Shown here: piece by piece, positions 6,907-14,411 of the stretch
Numbering within the stretch: position 1 is the stretch's first letter
Layout: every line of letters begins with the position of its first letter
DNA from: Streptomyces phaeofaciens
GTDB lineage: Bacteria > Actinomycetota > Actinomycetes > Streptomycetales > Streptomycetaceae
Assembly (NCBI RefSeq): GCF_014648915.1
Contig: NZ_BMSA01000033.1
Coordinates: 1 to 64,000, forward strand
Direction of reading: 5' to 3'
Length of the DNA stretch: 64,000 nucleotides
Translations under genes and position numbers: made by a program
Notes under the pieces: model-generated
What the model saw: the letters and a program-made list of their open reading frames with translations, nothing else
Database searches by the model: none
Told to the model about the DNA's origin: nothing

Positions 6907-9084
6907 ATGACCGAGAGCACCACCATCCGCTGGGAACAGGACCGCACCGGCCTCGTCACCCTCGTCCTCGACGACCCGAACCAGTCCGCGAACACCATGA
7001 ACGCGGCGTTCCGCGCCTCCCTCGCCGCGGTCACCGACCGCCTGGAGGCCGAGAAGGACTCCGTCCGCGGTGTCATCCTCACCTCCGCCAAGAAGACCTT
7101 CTTCGCCGGCGGCGACCTGCGCGACCTGATCCGCGTCACCCCGGAGACGGCCCAGGAGCTGCTCGACGGCGGCCTGGAGATCAAGCGCCACCTCCGCCGC
7201 ATCGAGACCCTCGGCAAGCCCGTCGTCGCCGCCCTCAACGGCGCCGCCCTGGGCGGCGGCTACGAACTCGCCCTCGCCTGCCACCACCGGATCGCCCTCG
7301 ACGCGCCGGGCTCGAAGATCGGCTGCCCCGAGGTCACCCTCGGCCTGCTCCCCGGAGGCGGCGGCGTCGTCCGCACCGTCCGGCTGCTCGGCATCGCCGA
7401 CGCCCTGCTGAAGGTCCTCCTCCAGGGCACCCAGTACGGCCCGCGGAAGGCCCTGGAGAACGGCCTGATCGACGACGTGGCCGCCACCCCCGAGGAACTC
7501 CTCGCCAAGGCCCGCGCCTTCATCGACGCGAACCCCGAGTCCCAGCAGCCCTGGGACCGGCCCGGCTACCGCATCCCCGGCGGCACCCCCGCCAACCCCA
7601 AGTTCGCCGCCAACCTGCCCGCCTTCCCCGCCACCCTGCGCAAGCAGACCAACGGCGCCCCCTACCCGGCCCCGCGCAACATCCTGGCCGCCGCCGTCGA
7701 GGGCGCCCAGGTCGACTTCGAGACCGCGCAGGTCATCGAGGCCCGCTACTTCGTCGAACTCGCGGCCGGCCAGACGTCGAAGAACATGATCCAGGCCTTC
7801 TTCTTCGACCTCCAGGCCGTCAACTCCGGCGCCAACCGTCCCCAGGGCGTCGAGCCCCGCACCGTCCGCCGGGCGGCCGTCCTCGGCGCCGGCATGATGG
7901 GCGCGGGCATCGCCTACTCGTGCGCCCGCGCGGGCATCGACGTCGTCCTGAAGGACGTGTCGGCCGAGGCCGCCGCCAAGGGCAAGGCCTACTCCGAGAA
8001 GCTCTGCGCCAAGGCCGTCGCCCGGGGCCGTACGACACAGGAGAAGGCGGACGCGCTGCTCGCGCGCATCACGCCCACCGCCGACCCCGCCGACCTGGCG
8101 GGCTGCGACGCCGTCATCGAGGCCGTCTTCGAGGACACCTCCCTCAAGCACAAGGTCTTCCAGGAGATCGAGCACCTCGTCGCCCCCGACGCCCTGCTCT
8201 GCTCCAACACCTCCACGCTCCCCATCACCGCCCTCGCCGAGGGGGTGGAGCGCCAGGAGGACTTCATCGGCCTGCACTTCTTCTCGCCGGTCGACAAGAT
8301 GCCCCTCGTCGAGATCATCAAGGGCGAGCGCACCGGCGACGAGGCGCTCGCCCGCGCCTTCGACCTGGTCCGGCAGATCAGGAAGACCCCGATCGTCGTC
8401 AACGACTCCCGCGGCTTCTTCACCTCCCGGGTGATCGGCCACTTCATCAACGAGGGCGTCGCCATGGTCGGCGAGGGCATCGAGCCCGCGTCGATCGAGC
8501 AGGCGGCGGCCCAGGCGGGCTACCCCGCCAAGGTGCTGTCCCTGATGGACGAGCTGACCCTCACCCTCCCGCGCAAGATCCGCAACGAGTCGAAGCGGGC
8601 CGTCGAGGAGGCCGGCGGCACCTGGCCCGGACACCCCGCCGAGGCCGTCATCGACCGCATGGTCGACGAGTTCGGCCGCACCGGCCGCAGCGGGGGAGCG
8701 GGCTTCTACGAGTACGGTGAGGACGGCAGCCGGGGCGCCCTCTGGCCGGGGCTGCGCGAGCACTTCACGCGCGCGGGCGCCGAGATCCCCTTCCGGGACA
8801 TGCAGGAGCGCATGCTCTTCGCGGAGGCCCTCGACACCGTCCGGCTCGTCGAGGAGGGCGTCCTGACATCCGTCGCCGACGCCAACATCGGCTCCCTCTT
8901 CGGCATCGGCTTCCCCGGCTGGACCGGTGGCGTGCTCCAGTACATCAACGGCTACGAGGGCGGCCTCGCCGGATTCGTGGCACGCGCGCGTGACCTCGCC
9001 GAGCGCTATGGCGACCGCTTCACCCCGCCCGCGCTGCTGGTCGAGAAGGCGGAGCGGGGGGAGATCTTCACCGACGCCCGCTGA
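6907..9084 (+). CDS. fadB: Multifunctional enoyl-CoA hydratase / 3-hydroxyacyl-CoA dehydrogenase
   Basis: 725 aa. Residues about 1-190 are a crotonase domain with KKTFFAGGDLRDL and the oxyanion-hole block LNGAALGGGYELALACHHRI. Residues about 318-500 are the NAD-binding half (VLGAGMMGAGIAYSCARAG) with the dehydrogenase motif GLHFFSPVDKMPLVEIIKG. The rest holds the duplicated C-terminal 3HCDH domains. It hydrates enoyl-CoA and oxidises the 3-hydroxyacyl-CoA; the upstream thiolase then cleaves the product. The start ATG has GGAGA upstream and lies 40 bp after the thiolase gene. No acyl-CoA dehydrogenase or ligase is present locally, so the first steps must be encoded elsewhere. Confidence 0.93.
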   Translation: MTESTTIRWEQDRTGLVTLVLDDPNQSANTMNAAFRASLAAVTDRLEAEKDSVRGVILTSAKKTFFAGGDLRDLIRVTPETAQELLDGGLEIKRHLRRIETLGKPVVAALNGAALGGGYELALACHHRIALDAPGSKIGCPEVTLGLLPGGGGVVRTVRLLGIADALLKVLLQGTQYGPRKALENGLIDDVAATPEELLAKARAFIDANPESQQPWDRPGYRIPGGTPANPKFAANLPAFPATLRKQTNGAPYPAPRNILAAAVEGAQVDFETAQVIEARYFVELAAGQTSKNMIQAFFFDLQAVNSGANRPQGVEPRTVRRAAVLGAGMMGAGIAYSCARAGIDVVLKDVSAEAAAKGKAYSEKLCAKAVARGRTTQEKADALLARITPTADPADLAGCDAVIEAVFEDTSLKHKVFQEIEHLVAPDALLCSNTSTLPITALAEGVERQEDFIGLHFFSPVDKMPLVEIIKGERTGDEALARAFDLVRQIRKTPIVVNDSRGFFTSRVIGHFINEGVAMVGEGIEPASIEQAAAQAGYPAKVLSLMDELTLTLPRKIRNESKRAVEEAGGTWPGHPAEAVIDRMVDEFGRTGRSGGAGFYEYGEDGSRGALWPGLREHFTRAGAEIPFRDMQERMLFAEALDTVRLVEEGVLTSVADANIGSLFGIGFPGWTGGVLQYINGYEGGLAGFVARARDLAERYGDRFTPPALLVEKAERGEIFTDAR

Positions 9085-9109
9085 CCCGCCGCCGCGCACC
9101 GGACCCCGT

Positions 9110-9133
9110 AACCCGCCGAGGGCTTGCGGGGTT
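9110..9133 (+). terminator. Possible terminator after fadB
   Basis: AACCCGC (9110-9116) faces GCGGGGTT (9126-9133) across a 9-nt loop, 25 bp after the fadB stop codon. The stem has one bulged G and there is no U-tract. Confidence 0.35.
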
Positions 9134-9217
9134 CGGTTGCGTGGGGCCCGCCGCGTAACGCGTCTCGCGCCTCGGTCCAAGAACAGCCGAAGGGCCTTCG
9201 AGGAGAAAGAGACGCGT

Positions 9218-10447
9218 GTGGACGGCGGGGAACGGTCACGGTCGGGCTGGCTCGACGCGCTGCGCGGCATCGCCGCACTCGTGGTGGTGTTCGACCACTC
9301 GTCGTACGCCTTCCTGCCGGACCTCAGGCGGGAGGTGATGCCGCACGTCAACACCAGCCGCTACGGCATCATGGTGTTCTTCCTCGTCAGCGGCTACCTC
9401 ATCCCGGCCTCACTGGAACGCCGGGGCTGTGTCCGCGGCTTCTGGATCGGACGGGTCTTCCGCCTCTACCCGCTGTGGGCGGCCGCCGTCACCGCCGTCC
9501 TCGTCCTCGACCTGCTGGGCGTCGCCCGGGTCCACGGCGACCGCGGCGGGCAGAGCGCGGCCACCGTGGCCCTCGCCCATGTCACCCTCCTCCAGGAACT
9601 GCTGGGGACGCCCAGTGTGCTGCTCGTGCTGTGGACGCTGTCGTACGAGATGGCCTTCTATCTCCTCGTCGTCGCCCTCTTCACGGTCGGCCGGCACCGG
9701 CGGTCGGCGGCGATCGCCATGGTCCTCGCCGTGCTCGCCGCCGTGGGCCGGGCGGCCGGGAGCACCCTGCCCGTCTCCGCGCTCTCCGGCGCGGTCGGCA
9801 CCGCCCCGCTGGCCGTGATCGCCGGCGTCACCCTGCCGGCCGCCGTCTGCTGCGCGAGCGCCGGCCCGCCCGCGCTGCGGGTGTGCGGCGGTGTGCTGGG
9901 CGGGCTGCTGGCGCTGGTCCTGGTCACGTTCAACGGCACGGTCCCGCCCTGGGAGGGGCTGGTGATCCTCGCCGTGATGTTCCTCGGCACCGCCGTCCAC
10001 CGCGCCGAGCACGGTCGGGGCACCTGGCGGACCGTCGCCCTCGCCGCGGCGGTGGTGCTGGTCTGTGCCGTGGGGAGCGCCTACCGGTACGGCGACGGCC
10101 CCCATTTCACCCGGCGCGGCTGGATCACCGCGTTCCTGCTGGCCGTGCTCACCTTCGGCGCCGGACTGGCCCTGCGCCGGCGGCGGATCCCGCGCCCGCT
10201 GACCGGACTGGGCACGATCAGCTACTCCGTCTACCTGCTGCACCCGGTGCTGCTGGCGGTGGCCGCCGCGACCCTCGGCCGGGAGGGGCGCGACGATCCG
10301 GTGCGCGAGGCGGTCTTCCTCGCCGTCCTGCTGCCGCTGTGCGTGCTGACCCACCGGTGGATCGAGGTGCCGGGGCAGGCGTGGGGCCGCCGACTGGCCC
10401 GCCGGTCCGTCCGTGAGGGGGTCAGCCGTCCGCCCGGGGATCCGTGA
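9218..10447 (+). CDS. Membrane acyltransferase (acyltransferase 3, OafA-like)
   Basis: 409 aa, with roughly ten hydrophobic helices from residue 18 to the C-terminus. The start RSGWLDALRGIAALVVVFDHS is the acyltransferase-3 signature, with the catalytic-type Asp and His in helix 1. RFFRLYPLWAA-like (GRVFRLYPLWAA), MVFFLVSGYLIP and the late SYSVYLLHPVLL also fit the family. Members O-acylate sugars, cell-wall glycans or antibiotics across the membrane; the substrate here cannot be told. GTG 9218 was chosen because AGGAG lies upstream and the family start follows it directly. The 3' end overlaps the convergent MerR gene by 26 bp. Confidence 0.85.
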   Translation: MDGGERSRSGWLDALRGIAALVVVFDHSSYAFLPDLRREVMPHVNTSRYGIMVFFLVSGYLIPASLERRGCVRGFWIGRVFRLYPLWAAAVTAVLVLDLLGVARVHGDRGGQSAATVALAHVTLLQELLGTPSVLLVLWTLSYEMAFYLLVVALFTVGRHRRSAAIAMVLAVLAAVGRAAGSTLPVSALSGAVGTAPLAVIAGVTLPAAVCCASAGPPALRVCGGVLGGLLALVLVTFNGTVPPWEGLVILAVMFLGTAVHRAEHGRGTWRTVALAAAVVLVCAVGSAYRYGDGPHFTRRGWITAFLLAVLTFGAGLALRRRRIPRPLTGLGTISYSVYLLHPVLLAVAAATLGREGRDDPVREAVFLAVLLPLCVLTHRWIEVPGQAWGRRLARRSVREGVSRPPGDP

Positions 10448-11132
10448 GCCACTGGCGCAGCTCGTCCCGCAGGGACCGCTGGAAGGTCGTCAGCAGGGCC
10501 TGCACCACCAGCGGATGCACATGCGCGGTCAGCGACTTCACGTCCCGGGCGTCCCGCTCGGCGACCGCCTCCCGCAGCAGCAGCGACAACTCGTGCGCCG
10601 CCGCCCGCGAGTGCTCGATCAGCGTCGTACGGGCCGCCAGGATCACCTCCGGCGACAACGGCACGTCGAGCAGCCGCACCCCGAGCGGGAGCAGCCCGCG
10701 GTCCACGCGGTAGGAACCGTCGGCGGTCGCCTCGACGACGTCCATCGCCGCGAGCCGGTCGATGTCCTCCTCGGACAGCGGCCGGCCGGCCCGCCGCCGC
10801 AGCTCCTGCCCGGTCACCGTCTCCACGGTGTCCGGCGCCCAGGACGCGACGACCGCGCGGTGCAGGGCGAGGCCCTGGGCGTCCACGTCCGGCGGCAGCC
10901 GGTCCAGGTAGCGCTCGATCGCGGCCAGCGTCATGCCCTGCCGCTGGAGCTCCTCGATCAGCGCGAGCCGCGCGAGGTGCTCCGGGCCGTAGTGCCCCAC
11001 CCGGCGCGGACCGATCACCGGCGGCGGCAGCAGACCCCTGGTGCTGTAGAAGCGGACCGTCCGCACCGTGACCCCGGCCCGCGCGGCCAGTTCGTCGACC
11101 GTGAGGGCCGGCTCCTCGGTCTCGATCGTCAT
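10422..11132 (-). CDS. MerR family transcriptional regulator
   Basis: 236 aa. Residues about 10-80 are the winged helix-turn-helix: LTVDELAARAGVTVRTVRFY, then STRGLLPPPVIGPRRVGHYG and a LARLALIEELQRQGMTLAAI recognition and coupling helix. No cysteine metal-binding loop follows. The helical C-terminal domain of about 150 residues resembles other Streptomyces MerR proteins with unknown ligands. ATG 11132 was chosen because a promoter ends 7 bp before it, so the transcript is probably leaderless. MerR proteins usually bind their own promoter spacer. The divergent neighbours are a macro-domain remnant and a sugar kinase; a functional link is possible but unproven. Confidence 0.87.
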   Translation of the reverse strand: MTIETEEPALTVDELAARAGVTVRTVRFYSTRGLLPPPVIGPRRVGHYGPEHLARLALIEELQRQGMTLAAIERYLDRLPPDVDAQGLALHRAVVASWAPDTVETVTGQELRRRAGRPLSEEDIDRLAAMDVVEATADGSYRVDRGLLPLGVRLLDVPLSPEVILAARTTLIEHSRAAAHELSLLLREAVAERDARDVKSLTAHVHPLVVQALLTTFQRSLRDELRQWLTDPRADG

Positions 11133-11139
11133 GTGCAGC

Positions 11140-11187
11140 AGTATCGCTGTCCCACCGGTGCTGTGACACCCGTGACACCCGTGACGG
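11140..11187 (-). promoter_or_regulatory. Promoter of the merR gene with GTGACACCC direct repeats
   Basis: On the minus strand, -35 TGTCAC (11163-11168) and -10 GATACT (11140-11145) are exactly 17 bp apart. The -10 ends 7 bp before the ATG, predicting a leaderless mRNA. Overlapping and upstream of the -35, the plus strand reads GTGACACCC, GTGACACCC, GTGACGG at 9-bp steps (11163-11187), a candidate site for autoregulation. Confidence 0.6.
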
Positions 11188-11260
11188 CCGGGGCGCGAGG
11201 GCGGCACGGTCACGGAGTTCGTCCCGCTCACCCGTGACAGAGGCCCGGGGTCACGCGGTG

Positions 11261-11301
11261 TCCTCCCCCACGCTCGGCTTCGCTCGCGCGGGGGACCCCC
11301 A
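11261..11301. repeat. Streptomyces intergenic palindromic repeat
   Basis: The stretch starting TCCTCCCCCACGCTCGGCTT and ending GCGCGGGGGACCCCCA has the form of the C-rich/G-rich hairpin element scattered between genes in many Streptomyces genomes. It sits at the 5' break point of the macro-domain remnant. Origin and mobility are unknown. Confidence 0.6.
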
Positions 11302-11312
11302 CCGGCAACTAG

Positions 11313-11516
11313 GGCGTCCCCGTGCGCTACGACGCCATCGACACCGCCCTCGCCCACCTCGCCGACCGGGCCCTGGAACTCGGCGCCTGCGTGCACATGC
11401 CCCGGATAGGCTGCGGTCCGGCCGGCGGCAAGTGGTCCCGCATCGAACCGCTCGTCACCGAGCGGCTGGTGCGCCGGGGCGTCCGGGTGACGGTGTACGA
11501 CCACGGGGAGGGGTAG
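11313..11516 (+). pseudogene. C-terminal fragment of a macro-domain protein
   Basis: GVPVRYDAIDTALAHLADRA, HMPRIGCGPAGGKW and RIEPLVTERLV match the last third of single-domain macro (ADP-ribose-binding) proteins of actinomycetes, which are usually about 150 residues. Just before GVPV there is an in-frame TAG (11310-11312) and then the palindromic repeat, so the N-terminal ADP-ribose-binding half is absent. A GTG at 11322 could start a 64-aa product, but it would lack most of the binding pocket. The 3' end supplies the ribosome binding site (GGGGAGGGG) of the downstream kinase, which may be why this part survives. Confidence 0.75.
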
Positions 11517-11519
11517 CGC

Positions 11520-12434
11520 ATGGACGACGCCATCGACGTCCTGGTACTGGGCGGGGCGGGCGTGGACACGATCGTGCGCGTACCGGGGCTGCCGCTCCCG
11601 TACGCCGACAGCTACATGATCGACAGCGGGATCCACAGCCGCGCCGGACAGACCGGCGACTTCGTCGCCCTCGGCCTGACCGCCCTCGGCCTGCGCACCC
11701 ACCACCTCGACTTCCTCGGCGACGACCCCGAGGGCGACCTCGTCCGCGCCCTGCACGAGAAGCACGACATCGCCCTCACCGCCGTCCCGCAGCCCCTCGG
11801 CACCAAGCGCGCGGTCAACCTGGTCGGCCCGGACGGCCGCCGGCTGTCCCTGTACGACACCAGCCGCGCCCACCCCGGCGACCGCTTCCCGGAGGACACC
11901 CTGCGCTCCCTGGCCGGCGCGAGCCGCCACGCGCACGTGTCCCTGACCCAGCCCTGCGCCGACGCACTGCCGGTGCTGCGGGACACGGGCGTCACGCTCT
12001 CCACCGACCTGCACGACTGGGACGGCGAGAACCCCTACCACGAGCCCTTCGCCCACACCGCGGACGTCGTCTTCCTGTCCGCCGCCGCCCTCCCCGATCC
12101 GGAGGCGACCATGCGCCGGATCGCCGCACGCGGCCGCGCCCGGATCGTCGTCGCCACGGCCGGGGCGGCGGGCGCCCACCTGCTGGCCGACGGAGAGCTG
12201 ACCCACATACCGCCCGCCGTGCCGCCCGCGCCGGTGGTGGACTCCAACGGCGCGGGCGACGCCTTCGCCGCCGCCTTCCTCTACGGCCTCCTCGGCGGTG
12301 AACCGCCGCGCCGGTGCGCCGAGTTCGGTGCGGCGGCCGGGGCGTACGCGTGCACGGTGCCGGCCACGGAGAGCGCCGCCCTGTCCCGCGACGCCCTCCT
12401 CAAGGCGGTGCCCGGCGGGGGACGGCCGAGCTAG
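11520..12434 (+). CDS. PfkB family carbohydrate kinase
   Basis: 304 aa, normal for ribokinase-like enzymes that phosphorylate a sugar or nucleoside with ATP. The glycine-rich AGQTGDFVALGLTALGL block and the C-terminal PfkB signature DSNGAGDAFAAAF, with the catalytic Asp, are intact. The beta-strand start VLVLGGAGVDTIVRV is also typical. The substrate is not evident: the residues around NPYHEPFAHTADVVF do not point to ribose, fructose or adenosine. It follows the macro-domain remnant by 3 bp; in relatives an intact macro-domain gene seems to precede this kinase, which may hint at ADP-ribose or ribose salvage. Confidence 0.88.
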   Translation: MDDAIDVLVLGGAGVDTIVRVPGLPLPYADSYMIDSGIHSRAGQTGDFVALGLTALGLRTHHLDFLGDDPEGDLVRALHEKHDIALTAVPQPLGTKRAVNLVGPDGRRLSLYDTSRAHPGDRFPEDTLRSLAGASRHAHVSLTQPCADALPVLRDTGVTLSTDLHDWDGENPYHEPFAHTADVVFLSAAALPDPEATMRRIAARGRARIVVATAGAAGAHLLADGELTHIPPAVPPAPVVDSNGAGDAFAAAFLYGLLGGEPPRRCAEFGAAAGAYACTVPATESAALSRDALLKAVPGGGRPS

Positions 12435-12448
12435 CCGGCCGCCCCGGG

Positions 12449-12616
12449 CTACTTCCGCCGGGCGGCGGTCAGTCCGATCACGCCGACGATGGCCAGGGGC
12501 GCGCCCAGCAGGCTCAGGATCGGTACTCCGGCGATCAGGCCGATCCCGACCCCCAACGCCCCGACGCCTGTCAGCACCCGCCACACGCCCTCGTTGCCGT
12601 TCTGCGCAGCTGCCAC
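12449..12616 (-). CDS. Small membrane protein, 55 aa
   Basis: A GTG start (12616) behind GAGGGGGAG encodes a short polar head (VAAAQNGNEGVWRVLTG), then about 33 hydrophobic, glycine-rich residues (GVGALGVGIGLIAGVPILSL, then LGAPLAIVGVIGL) and a basic tail, TAARRK. It looks like one long or two short membrane helices with a positive-inside C-terminus. Unknown function. It converges on the PfkB gene, with 14 bp between stops. Confidence 0.6.
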   Translation of the reverse strand: MAAAQNGNEGVWRVLTGVGALGVGIGLIAGVPILSLLGAPLAIVGVIGLTAARRK

Positions 12617-12717
12617 GGTCTCCCCCTCGGCTCCCTGGTTCCCTCACCCCGTGATACCCGCAGCAGCCCAGGATCAGACGGGAGTTCGGGAAGCGGACAG
12701 AGGTACGGCGGGGCCGC

Positions 12718-14211
12718 TCAGTGCTCGTGCACCCCGTTCGTCGCCGCGATCCGCTGCCACGACCTCGGCCGCGCGGGAGCGGCCTCGGCCGGGACGAGGG
12801 ACACGGTGCGGGCCGCGGACGCCGTCGGCTTCGACGGCTGGAACAGCCAGGTGTCGAACAGCGTGCCCAGTGACGCCCCGGACACCTCCTCGGCGTACCC
12901 CCGGAAGTCCGCGACGGTCGCGTTGCCGTGGGCGTACCGCTGCGGCCAGCCCTTCAGGACGGTGAAGAAGGCGTCGTCGCCGATCTCGTTGCGCAGGGCC
13001 TGGAGGGCCAGCGCGCCCCGGTCGTAGACGGCGATGTGGAACTGGTTCTCCGGTCCCGGATCCCCGGGCCTGACCGTCCAGAACGGGTCGTCGGCCGGGC
13101 GGGAGGCGTACGCGTAGTCCGCGAGTTCCTGGGCCGTGCCCTCGCCCTCGTGCTCGGACCACAGCCACTGCGCGTACCGCGCGAAGCCCTCGTTGATCCA
13201 GATGTCCTTCCAGCCGGCGACGGACACCAGGTCGCCGTACCACTGGTGGGCCAGCTCGTGCACGACCACCGAGGTGTTCGACCCGTTCGCGAACTGCCGC
13301 GGGCTGTAGTAGGGCCGGGTCTGGGTCTCCAGCGCGTACCCGGTGGTCGTGTTCGGAACATAGCCGCCGAGCGCGTTGAACGGATACGGCCCGAAGTACC
13401 CGCTCAGCCAGTCGGCGATCTCCCCGGTCCGCTCGATGCTCGCCCGCGCCGCGCCGGCCTGGGCGCCGAGGTCCTTGCTGTAGGCGTTGACGACCGGGAT
13501 GCCGCTCTCGGTCGTACCGGTGGTGAGGTCGAACCTCCCCACCGCCAGCGTGGCCAGATAGGTGGCCTGCGGCTTGTCGGAGCGCCAGGAGTACCGGGTC
13601 CAGCCGAGCCGGGAGACCGTCGACTGGAGCGTGCCGTTGGAGAGGGCCTGGGTGCCGTCGGGCACCTGCACGGACACGTCGAAGGTGGCCTTGTCGCGCG
13701 GGTGGTCGTTGCCGGGGAACCACCACCAGGCCGCCTCGGGCTCGTTGGCGCCCACCCCGCCGTCCGGGGTGCGGTGCCAGCTGGTGAAGCCGTACGCCTG
13801 CTTCGACGACGGAATCCCGTGGTAGCGCACCACGACCGTGACGGCCGTGCCCTGGGCCAGTGGCGTCCTGGGCGTGATCTCCAGCTCGTGCTCGCCCGAG
13901 GCCGCGAACGCCGCCCTGGCGCCGTTCACCCGCACCTCGTCGACGTCGAGCAGGAAGTCCAGGTCGAACCGCGACAGATCCTGGGTGGTCCGCGCCAGGA
14001 TCGTCGCCGTCCCCTCCAGCGCGTCCGTGGCCGGCTGGTACTTCAGCCGCAGGTCGTAGTGGGAGACGTCGTAGCCGCCGTTGCCGTAGGCCGGGTAGTA
14101 GGGGTCGCCGATGCCCGGGGCACCGGGGGAGACGCTCGCGGCCGACGCCGGGATCGCCAGCAGGACGGACGCGGCGGCGAGTGCGCCCGGCGCGATGAGT
14201 CTGGGGTGCAC
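12718..14211 (-). CDS. Secreted M1 family zinc aminopeptidase
   Basis: 497 aa. A signal peptide (LIAPGALAAASVLLAIPASA) shows export. The M1 zinc site is complete: H318-ELA-H322 in VVHELAHQWYGD, with the third ligand E341 18 residues later in INEGFARYAQW. The substrate-binding GxMEN motif is replaced by GYVPNTTTGYALETQT, as in other short secreted Streptomyces M1 enzymes. It should release N-terminal residues from peptides outside the cell. It lacks the long C-terminal helical domain of PepN, so it is close to the minimal catalytic unit. The GTG start (14211) has GGAG upstream; the longer open frame is not supported. Confidence 0.9.
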   Translation of the reverse strand: MHPRLIAPGALAAASVLLAIPASAASVSPGAPGIGDPYYPAYGNGGYDVSHYDLRLKYQPATDALEGTATILARTTQDLSRFDLDFLLDVDEVRVNGARAAFAASGEHELEITPRTPLAQGTAVTVVVRYHGIPSSKQAYGFTSWHRTPDGGVGANEPEAAWWWFPGNDHPRDKATFDVSVQVPDGTQALSNGTLQSTVSRLGWTRYSWRSDKPQATYLATLAVGRFDLTTGTTESGIPVVNAYSKDLGAQAGAARASIERTGEIADWLSGYFGPYPFNALGGYVPNTTTGYALETQTRPYYSPRQFANGSNTSVVVHELAHQWYGDLVSVAGWKDIWINEGFARYAQWLWSEHEGEGTAQELADYAYASRPADDPFWTVRPGDPGPENQFHIAVYDRGALALQALRNEIGDDAFFTVLKGWPQRYAHGNATVADFRGYAEEVSGASLGTLFDTWLFQPSKPTASAARTVSLVPAEAAPARPRSWQRIAATNGVHEH

Positions 14212-14411
14212 GGGAAACTCCAAGTCGTAGGGGCAGGAAGTCTGTTGGAAGCCTAGGAACTCCCTGTGTCCAGCATCCGCCGACGGTCCCGCTGTCACAC
14301 GATCGCCATTCGGCCGTCATGGCCCGACCACCCCCATGGGCGTATTCCGGCCACAGGCGGCGCACAGCTGCCCTCTTCTGCACGGGAGTTGACCCGAGTA
14401 CCGTCCCGCGC

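Noticed and set aside
6703..9354. 883-codon open frame on the minus strand
   Set aside because: It is the antisense shadow of fadB and the start of the acyltransferase gene; composition follows codon bias of the plus-strand genes and no family motif is visible.
10422..12647. 741-codon minus-strand frame reaching from merR across the PfkB gene
   Set aside because: Only the 236 codons from 11132 carry MerR motifs; the upstream part is the shadow of the PfkB gene, which has clear plus-strand signatures.
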